A DNA stretch of 64,000 bases from contig OX639990.1 in assembly GCA_951828535.1 (NCBI GenBank), positions 1,537,300 through 1,601,299 of the forward strand, written 5' to 3'. This stretch comes from an uncultured Candidatus Entotheonella sp. (lineage in GTDB: Bacteria; Tectomicrobia; Entotheonellia; Entotheonellales; Entotheonellaceae). Shown piece by piece: positions 57,416 through 64,000 of this stretch (position 1 is the stretch's first letter; each line of letters opens with the position of its first letter). Both the position numbers and the translations under genes were made by a program. The notes beneath the pieces were generated by a model, which ran no database searches, was not told the origin of the DNA, and was given only the letters and a program-made list of their open reading frames with translations.

Positions 57416-58264
57416 TTAAGCAGCTTGTTGATGGCTCCTCTCGAAGTTTAGTGGCGACAGGTAGCCGAGGCCAGAGTGACGACGGTGTGGGTTGTACCAG
57501 CCTTCTATGTATTCGAAGATCGCCATGCGGGCCTCAGCTTGGGTACGGAATACGCGCCGGTCAATGAATTCGCATTCAAGGGTGGCGAAGAAACTTTCCG
57601 CCATAGCGTTGTCAAAACAGTCACCTACCGAACCCATGGACGGCGCGACGCCCATCTCTCGGCAGCGTTTCCCGAACGCGTAGGACGTATATTGGCTACC
57701 TTGATCGCTGTGATGAACGACGCTGCCTGGACGGCGTTGCCACAGCGCCATGTTCAGCGCCTCGAGCACCAGCTCGGTGCGCAGGTGATTGGCCATCGAC
57801 CAGCCCACAACCCGCCGGCTGAAGGCGTCGACGACGACCGCCAGAAACAGGAATCCGGCCCAGGTCGGCACGTAGGTGATATCGGCCACCCACAGAAGGT
57901 CAGGTGCATCGGCTTCGAACCTGCGCTCAACGAGGTCTGGAGCTGGACGAAGCCTGTGGTCGCGGCGCGTGGTGCGTGTTCCCTTGCGTCTGGATACCCC
58001 GACCAGGCTCATCTCTCGCATCAACCTGGCCACGCGCTTGCGACCGATATGGATACCGTCGGCGGCAAGCTCGGCGTGAATTCGAGGTGCTCCGTAAGTG
58101 CCGCGGCTGCGATGATGGATGTTGCTGATGCAAGCCTTGAGGACAGCATCGTATTGCTGGCGAGGCGACAACTCACGGTCTCGCCAGGCGTAGTACCCGC
58201 TCGGGGAGACGCCGAGCAAACGGGCCACCTTGGCGATGGGGTAACGGGCCTGATTCGCTCTCAT
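57416..58264 (-). CDS. IS3-family transposase OrfB (copy 3)
   Basis: 282 aa, identical to copies 2 and 4; complete DDE set. Confidence 0.92.
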   Translation of the reverse strand: MRANQARYPIAKVARLLGVSPSGYYAWRDRELSPRQQYDAVLKACISNIHHRSRGTYGAPRIHAELAADGIHIGRKRVARLMREMSLVGVSRRKGTRTTRRDHRLRPAPDLVERRFEADAPDLLWVADITYVPTWAGFLFLAVVVDAFSRRVVGWSMANHLRTELVLEALNMALWQRRPGSVVHHSDQGSQYTSYAFGKRCREMGVAPSMGSVGDCFDNAMAESFFATLECEFIDRRVFRTQAEARMAIFEYIEGWYNPHRRHSGLGYLSPLNFERSHQQAA

Positions 58265-58575
58265 GAACTCGAAGGCTTTGCGGGTACCGAGCCGGTCTCC
58301 CGAGCAAACCAGGCCGTGGCTTTTGCCAGTATCTCGCGCTCAAGACGCAACTGACGGTTTTCACGGCGTAGGCGGCGAAGCTCATCGCGATCGTCGCTCA
58401 TCAGGCCGTCGTCACGGCGGCCTTCGTCGAGGTCGGCCTGGCGGACCCACTTGCGGATGGTCTCCGCACAGCATTCGAAGTCGCGGGCCAGTTCCGTAGC
58501 AGATCTACCTGAGCGAACCAGCTCCACCATCTGGTGGCGAAACTCAGGCGGGTATGCGGGACGTGTTCGTGGCAT
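58261..58575 (-). CDS. IS3-family transposase OrfA (copy 3)
   Basis: 104 aa, identical to copies 2 and 4, ATGA overlap with orfB. Confidence 0.9.
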   Translation of the reverse strand: MPRTRPAYPPEFRHQMVELVRSGRSATELARDFECCAETIRKWVRQADLDEGRRDDGLMSDDRDELRRLRRENRQLRLEREILAKATAWFARETGSVPAKPSSS

Positions 58576-59485
58576 CGTGGATTCCTCCTCCCAAAAGGAT
58601 TAGGTATCCACGAAAGCGGGTCAACTCCAAGGCCTTGTAGTCCATGGCTTCCTGCTTGCGTTGGCGGATCAGGGCGTCCAGCAATGCCGACATCTTCTCG
58701 TAGTACTTGGGATTGATCGTCATTTCATCGATGATGAGCCGCCGGACGTTGTTCTCAATCGTCTCGGCCACCGCCTCGGGACTCTTGCGAGTGCCCTCGG
58801 GCAATGCATCGATCGCGGCTTCACCGCGCTCAACGATCAGTTGTATAAGCGTCAAGTCGTCGAAAGCAGAGAGTTGCTCGCTCTCTTCGGCCCGAATGTA
58901 TGTGTCGAGCAGATGCCGCATGGCCGGTTCGTATATTTTCAAGTCGATGTAGTCGCCGCTGGCGAGCTTGACCTCCTGGCGCACCTTTTCATAGTGGTCC
59001 ACCTCGGCCTTGATCTGCTGCGCTTCGGCATCGGAATAGCCAGCCTGGCGCATCTCGTTCGCCAAATTGCCATAAGCCCGCAGGAAGGCGGCGGCCAGCC
59101 GATAGAGGGTCACGCGCTTCGGTTCGTTGGCCTTTAGCTGCCCGGCATTGCCGCTCTCGGCGGCACAGAAGAAACGCAGGTAGGCCGCGGTATCGCGCGG
59201 CGGCTCAACCGGCTCGCACAGCGCCTTTACCGCCTCGCGCGCTTCCTCCAGCCGCTCCCGTCCCTGCGCCAGCCGGTTCTTCAATAAGCCCTGCACGTCG
59301 GCGGCGTCGAAGCCGTCGAAGGCCTCACCGGTATAGTCCTTAATAGACTGCTCCAACGATCGGAACAGGTCCTTGTAGTCGATGACGTACCCATATTCCT
59401 TGTCCTCGCCGTCGAGGCGGTTGACCCGACAGATAGCCTGAAACTGGAGTTGCCCCGTTTCCGTGGACAGTTGATAGCTTGGCAT

Positions 59486-60334
59486 TTAAGCAGCTTGTTG
59501 ATGGCTCCTCTCGAAGTTTAGTGGCGACAGGTAGCCGAGGCCAGAGTGACGACGGTGTGGGTTGTACCAGCCTTCTATGTATTCGAAGATCGCCATGCGG
59601 GCCTCAGCTTGGGTACGGAATACGCGCCGGTCAATGAATTCGCATTCAAGGGTGGCGAAGAAACTTTCCGCCATAGCGTTGTCAAAACAGTCACCTACCG
59701 AACCCATGGACGGCGCGACGCCCATCTCTCGGCAGCGTTTCCCGAACGCGTAGGACGTATATTGGCTACCTTGATCGCTGTGATGAACGACGCTGCCTGG
59801 ACGGCGTTGCCACAGCGCCATGTTCAGCGCCTCGAGCACCAGCTCGGTGCGCAGGTGATTGGCCATCGACCAGCCCACAACCCGCCGGCTGAAGGCGTCG
59901 ACGACGACCGCCAGAAACAGGAATCCGGCCCAGGTCGGCACGTAGGTGATATCGGCCACCCACAGAAGGTCAGGTGCATCGGCTTCGAACCTGCGCTCAA
60001 CGAGGTCTGGAGCTGGACGAAGCCTGTGGTCGCGGCGCGTGGTGCGTGTTCCCTTGCGTCTGGATACCCCGACCAGGCTCATCTCTCGCATCAACCTGGC
60101 CACGCGCTTGCGACCGATATGGATACCGTCGGCGGCAAGCTCGGCGTGAATTCGAGGTGCTCCGTAAGTGCCGCGGCTGCGATGATGGATGTTGCTGATG
60201 CAAGCCTTGAGGACAGCATCGTATTGCTGGCGAGGCGACAACTCACGGTCTCGCCAGGCGTAGTACCCGCTCGGGGAGACGCCGAGCAAACGGGCCACCT
60301 TGGCGATGGGGTAACGGGCCTGATTCGCTCTCAT
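59486..60334 (-). CDS. IS3-family transposase OrfB (copy 4)
   Basis: 282 aa, identical to copies 2 and 3; complete DDE set. Confidence 0.92.
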   Translation of the reverse strand: MRANQARYPIAKVARLLGVSPSGYYAWRDRELSPRQQYDAVLKACISNIHHRSRGTYGAPRIHAELAADGIHIGRKRVARLMREMSLVGVSRRKGTRTTRRDHRLRPAPDLVERRFEADAPDLLWVADITYVPTWAGFLFLAVVVDAFSRRVVGWSMANHLRTELVLEALNMALWQRRPGSVVHHSDQGSQYTSYAFGKRCREMGVAPSMGSVGDCFDNAMAESFFATLECEFIDRRVFRTQAEARMAIFEYIEGWYNPHRRHSGLGYLSPLNFERSHQQAA

Positions 60335-60645
60335 GAACTCGAAGGCTTTGCGGGTACCGAGCCGGTCTCCCGAGCAAACCAGGCCGTGGCTTTTGCCAGT
60401 ATCTCGCGCTCAAGACGCAACTGACGGTTTTCACGGCGTAGGCGGCGAAGCTCATCGCGATCGTCGCTCATCAGGCCGTCGTCACGGCGGCCTTCGTCGA
60501 GGTCGGCCTGGCGGACCCACTTGCGGATGGTCTCCGCACAGCATTCGAAGTCGCGGGCCAGTTCCGTAGCAGATCTACCTGAGCGAACCAGCTCCACCAT
60601 CTGGTGGCGAAACTCAGGCGGGTATGCGGGACGTGTTCGTGGCAT
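60331..60645 (-). CDS. IS3-family transposase OrfA (copy 4)
   Basis: 104 aa, identical to copies 2 and 3, ATGA overlap with orfB. Confidence 0.9.
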   Translation of the reverse strand: MPRTRPAYPPEFRHQMVELVRSGRSATELARDFECCAETIRKWVRQADLDEGRRDDGLMSDDRDELRRLRRENRQLRLEREILAKATAWFARETGSVPAKPSSS

Positions 60646-62770
60646 CGTGGATTCCTCCTCCCAAAAGGATTAGGTATCCACGAAAGCGGGTCAACTCCAA
60701 ACAGGCCATGGTCTTGCATCGGCTTGTCGATGTAGAGATAGGTCGCCGGCGGCGCGTCAAAGCCTGTCAGCAGTTTGTCCACGACGATCAGGAGCTTCAT
60801 CTGTCCCGGTTCGTCGATGAAACGTTTCTTGACCTCTCGCTCGAACCGCTCCACCTTGTGCATGGCTAGGTCTTCCGGCTCATCGAAGTACACCGCAAGC
60901 ATTCTGCGGTAGATGTCGTACTGGCGCAGCCTCTCGGTCAGCCCCTCGCTGTCCCCTTCCCCCTTGATGCTCGCCGGAGACGGCTTGTAGGAAGTCACGA
61001 TGGCGCATTTGCCCGCCAGATCCGTCTGCTGAAACATCTCAAAGAAGCGGCACGCCGAGTAGATGCTGTCGGAAACCAGCATCGCGTTGCCGCGGCCGCT
61101 CTTGAGTCGGTCGCGCGTCTCCATGTCCATCATGATGTCAGCGACGATCTTTCCCAGCCGGTCCCGCGCGCTCAGCACGCTGCGCAACGTGCCCCAACGT
61201 TGCTTGAGCTGGGCCTTTGCGACGTCGGTCAGTCCGCCGGTTGTGGCCTCAAACCACTGATCGATTTTGGCCTGCGAGGTGAGGGTCTGGTCAATGTCGC
61301 GTGCCTCGTAGCGCAGGTCCAGCACCACCCCATCCTCCACCGCCTCGTCGTACTTGTAGGTGTGGATGTACGGCCCGAAGGTCTCGATGCTCCGGGGCTT
61401 GTCACCCTTGAGCAGCGGCGTTCCGGTGAAGCCGATCAACACCGCTTCGGGCAGCAGCGTTGTCATCGCCTTATAAAGCTTGCCGGATTGCGTGCGGTGG
61501 CATTCGTCCACGAAGACGAATATCTCGCCCTTGGCACGGAACCCCTTGGGCAGGTTTTTTCTGATTTCTTCGAGGTAGGCATCGATATCCTTGTCAGTGA
61601 TTTCCTCCGACGCGCCGAATTTGTGGATCAGCGAACACATCAACCATTCGGTGCCGGCGTCCAGCTCTTGCACCAGGTCGGCACCGTTGCGGGTGCGGTG
61701 GATATCCTCGCTGACGCCTTTGAAGACGCCTTCGATCTGTTCGTCCAGTTCGGTGCGGTCAGTGACGATCAGCACCCGTCCGCCGGTCACGTGCTCGCGA
61801 ATCCACTTCGCCAGCCAGACCATGCTTAGGCTCTTGCCGCTGCCCTGGGTATGCCAGATGATGCCGCCTTCGCGGCGCTGCACCCGCGTCTGTGCCGCCC
61901 GCACCCCGAAGTACTGGTTGTGACGGCAGATTTTCTTGACACCGGCGTCGAAAACAATGAAATCGTGCACAATCTCCAAAAACCGATTCTTGCCACACAG
62001 TTGGCTCAGTTCCCGCAGCAGCGGGTTGTCCCCCGGGACAGAATGGGCTTCGGCTTCCTTCCAACGCAGCCAGTATTTCTCCGGCGTCTCGATCACGCCG
62101 TAGCGCAGCCCCTCCGTGTCGTTGCCCGCCATCACGAGCTGTACCGTGGTGAAAAACGGCTGGATGAACGTCTTCTTCTGATTGTCGAGATTCTGGCGGA
62201 TACCCTCAGTCACCGATACCGTAGAACGCTTCAACTCCAGCACACCCAGGGCGAGGCCGTTAACGTAAAGCACGAGGTCGGGCCGCTTGGTGTTCTCCCC
62301 GGCAACCGTCACCTCTTCGGCAAGGGCGAAGTCGTTGTTGTCGGGGTTCGCCCAGTCGATCAGCCAGACAGTCACGTTCTGCTCGCCCACGTCCGGCTGC
62401 ACCTTCACGCCGTAACGAAGCAGGCCATAGACCTCGCGATTGGCGTCGTAGAGCGTCTTGCTGCCGCCGAGTGCTGCGGCCTTATCCAGTTCAAACAGCA
62501 CTTTGCTGATGATCCTGTCGCTGTGGTCCTGGCGCGTCAGCCACTCGGTAAGCAACGTTTTCTCGATGTTGCTATTGCGGTCGCGGTCTGTCCAGTCACC
62601 GAGGTAAGCGTAGTCAAGTGCCTCGCGGAAGAATGCCACCGCCCGTCGCTGCGTGCGGATTTCCCGTTCGCCGACCGTGCTCATGGTTTCGCATTCCCCC
62701 GCCTCAAAAATGTCACCAGTCCGTTTGGCTGTCGTGTCAGCATCTTCTATGTCTTCACCATTCTACGGGC

Positions 62771-64000
62771 TTAATTCGCGCGCCATTGCAGCAGGGCATT
62801 CGCCAATCCTTCCACCAAAGGCTGATTATCGCTTTCCCTTCGGCCGGCCTCCAGCCGGGCAACGACCCGGCAAATATCCGGGGCATCCCAACCAAGGGGT
62901 TCGGACAGGCCACGAAGTTTGGTCTTGGCAATCTGTGACGGGCGGTCGGACGCGGAATCGTAGACCGAGGCCAGCCGATTCATCCGCTCGACCAGTTCGG
63001 CGGGGTCAATATTCAATTCCCTGGCACCCTCTGAGCTCTGCCGCAGGCGGTCCCACACCCAGACTTCCGGCGCGGCGCGGCCGGGAAGAAACAATACGGG
63101 GACTTCACTCCCAGCACCTTCTCGTATCTTTCGTTCAACGTCGCAGCCTCGCTTGTCACCATCGAGAATGAAGACGAAGTTTTGAATCTGGCCGAATTTC
63201 CTGAAAGCCGTGGCGTGTGCCGGGAATTCGCCGGCGCCTGTGTCCCGCCCTATGCGAACCGATTCCCTCCTGATTCTCTGACGGGGTAGCAGAACGTCAA
63301 CAATACCGTGCAGAATGCCTTCGGCCGCATCGTCTTCACATAGCAGGTTGAGCGCGTCACCGGAGCGGCCGTACAGTGCATCCTGGACCACGTCGCGATA
63401 CGCCGGGCGTACCGCAACCCGGCCCCTTTCGTCGCGTTCGAGAAAGATGCGCCCGTTGGCGGGCACCGAATCGAGCACGACCGGGCTGTGAGAGGTCACG
63501 ATGATCTGCAGGTCGTTGCGCAGGGCAAGTTGCTGAAGTTGCAGCATGAGAAGTTGCTGGACCCACGGGTGCAGCCCAGCTTCCACTTCGTCAATCAGAA
63601 CCAGTGCGCCTTCGAGTTGGGCGATTTCCCGCGACAGCCGCAAGATGGCGCGCTCGCCAGCGGCCATGTGCAATTCGGAGTACGACACGCCACCTTCCTG
63701 GGCAGCAAAAAGCAAGTTCTTGCTGCCGCTGGACAGGTTGACGACCTCTGAATATCGGAAGGGAAGCATCTGCTGCGCGAACTCAACCTGTGACGCCGTC
63801 AGGGGAGATTCCAGCGGCGCGGAACTCAGGCGAGACATGCTGAGCACACCGCGAACCTCGGATGGATTGCTGAGATTGCTGAGTGTCCTGAGATAGAGCG
63901 GCCGTTCCGGCTGGCTGGCGTTCTTGCGACCGAGGAAGCTGCGATTCCAACCCTTGGAACGGCGCCACCGCATGGACCGCCGGCCGTCAGGCGTCGAATA
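62771..64000 (-). CDS. AAA-family ATPase (OLD-like), N-terminus off window
   Basis: The frame is open to the last base, so the start and Walker A lie outside. Visible from the N-terminal side: ABC-type signature region VVNLSSGSKNLLFAAQ, Walker B GALVLIDEVEAGLHPWVQQL, and the H-loop IIVTSHSPVVLDSV. A C-terminal domain has VFILDGDKRGCDVERKI, resembling a TOPRIM-type acidic motif of OLD-family nucleases, then a helical tail. The gene ends 86 bases upstream of hsdR on the same strand, so the two could be co-transcribed in a defence locus. Defence function is inference. Confidence 0.7.
   Translation of the reverse strand, partial: YSTPDGRRSMRWRRSKGWNRSFLGRKNASQPERPLYLRTLSNLSNPSEVRGVLSMSRLSSAPLESPLTASQVEFAQQMLPFRYSEVVNLSSGSKNLLFAAQEGGVSYSELHMAAGERAILRLSREIAQLEGALVLIDEVEAGLHPWVQQLLMLQLQQLALRNDLQIIVTSHSPVVLDSVPANGRIFLERDERGRVAVRPAYRDVVQDALYGRSGDALNLLCEDDAAEGILHGIVDVLLPRQRIRRESVRIGRDTGAGEFPAHATAFRKFGQIQNFVFILDGDKRGCDVERKIREGAGSEVPVLFLPGRAAPEVWVWDRLRQSSEGARELNIDPAELVERMNRLASVYDSASDRPSQIAKTKLRGLSEPLGWDAPDICRVVARLEAGRRESDNQPLVEGLANALLQWRAN

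Larger units (their letters stand above)
57375..58629 (-). mobile_element. IS3-family element, copy 3 of 4 (no target duplication)
   Basis: It has the same 1255-bp sequence and ends. The flanks are ...ATC at left and AGG... at right, so there is no direct repeat. Its right side abuts the truncated 3' end of hsdR, its left side unrelated DNA. This fits loss of sequence by recombination between IS copies. Confidence 0.93.
59445..60699 (-). mobile_element. IS3-family element, copy 4 of 4 (1255 bp)
   Basis: Inserted in hsdR, with a 3-bp duplication AAC (59442-59444, 60700-60702). Identical to copies 2 and 3 as far as can be read. Confidence 0.95.
58630..62684 (-). pseudogene. hsdR: Type I restriction enzyme subunit R, IS-split and 3'-truncated
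   Basis: It starts MSTVGEREIRTQRRAVAFFR at ATG 62684 (GGGGGAA upstream). Nuclease motif RPDLVLYVNGLALGVLELK (Asp ... Glu-x-Lys), Walker A HTQGSGKS, DECH-box VFVDECHRTQSGKL, motif III region LIGFTGTPL, and LLIVVDKLLTGFDAPPATYL. It breaks at MQDHGLF. Removal of 59445-60699 plus one AAC copy continues QAICRVNRLDGEDKEYGYVI DYKDLF, with a helical C-terminal region, up to ALDALIRQRKQEAMDYKA, where copy 3 of the IS cuts it. The real C-terminus is missing, and no hsdM or hsdS is in the window. The restriction function is lost. Confidence 0.93.

Overview
The window is GC-rich and densely coded. It comes from a Gram-negative-style bacterial chromosome: there are Sec and Tat-like export signals, a class I cytochrome c, a lipobox-bearing M23 endopeptidase, and glycolytic and C4-acid enzymes. 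Two genes carry in-frame TGA codons at classical selenocysteine positions, so the organism should have selenocysteine machinery, although none is in the window. The many aldolase, cyclase, amidohydrolase, LLM-monooxygenase and reductase-like paralogs suggest a metabolically versatile uncultured proteobacterium or allied phylum (Desulfobacterota- or Tectomicrobia-like). This is inference from gene content only, and no rRNA or tRNA gene was seen.

Layout. 1-5931: catabolic cluster of amidohydrolases, cyclase-family hydrolases, a HpcH/HpaI aldolase and a cytochrome c, most carrying export signals. 5928-12991: MoxR-VWA fusion protein, pgi, gamma-glutamyltransferase, and a long-form (class II) ilvC. 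13162-19770: a mobile/defence scar zone. It holds a DNA methyltransferase whose partner nuclease gene is split by an IS3-family element, a frameshifted nuclease-toxin-like gene with a DUF2283 partner, a nitrilase-family gene split by another IS, an intact HicAB module and partial duplications. 19915-27850: minus-strand run of NDP-forming acyl-CoA synthetase, YgfZ/GcvT-like protein, PHP protein, two tandem SDRs and a second MoxR-VWA protein. 28186-32928: M23 lipoprotein, D-2-hydroxyacid dehydrogenase, ACT-malic enzyme and malate dehydrogenase. 33334-36010: small genes and a cytosolic reductive-dehalogenase-like Fe-S protein. 36220-43401: selenocysteine peroxiredoxin, alpha/beta hydrolase, LLM oxidoreductase, a selenoprotein GrdB-like plus GrdE-like pair, HpcH/HpaI aldolase and CitE-like lyase. 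43510-52900: accessory region with toxin-antitoxin remnants, an SRAP peptidase, IS1380 (with a nested IS3 copy), IS1182 and resolvase remnants. 53760-56679: zinc handling (CDF exporter with a His-rich tail, ZIP permease) and a STAS protein. 56693-64000: IS debris, a jacalin-like fragment, and a type I restriction hsdR gene broken by two copies of the same IS, preceded by a truncated AAA ATPase gene.

Main points. (1) The GrdB-like selenoprotein and its GrdE-like partner look like a divergent glycine/sarcosine/betaine-reductase-type system. The partner appears to lack the cysteine that forms the pyruvoyl group in classical GrdE, and the other reductase components are absent here. (2) Precise excision in silico (removal of the IS plus one target duplication) restores an open frame in four genes: a restriction-endonuclease-like gene, a nitrilase, an IS1380 transposase and hsdR. 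This gives firm IS boundaries and shows that restriction functions here have been repeatedly inactivated. (3) Four nearly identical 1255-bp IS copies lie in the same orientation. One lacks a target duplication and abuts a truncated hsdR, which suggests an IS-mediated deletion.
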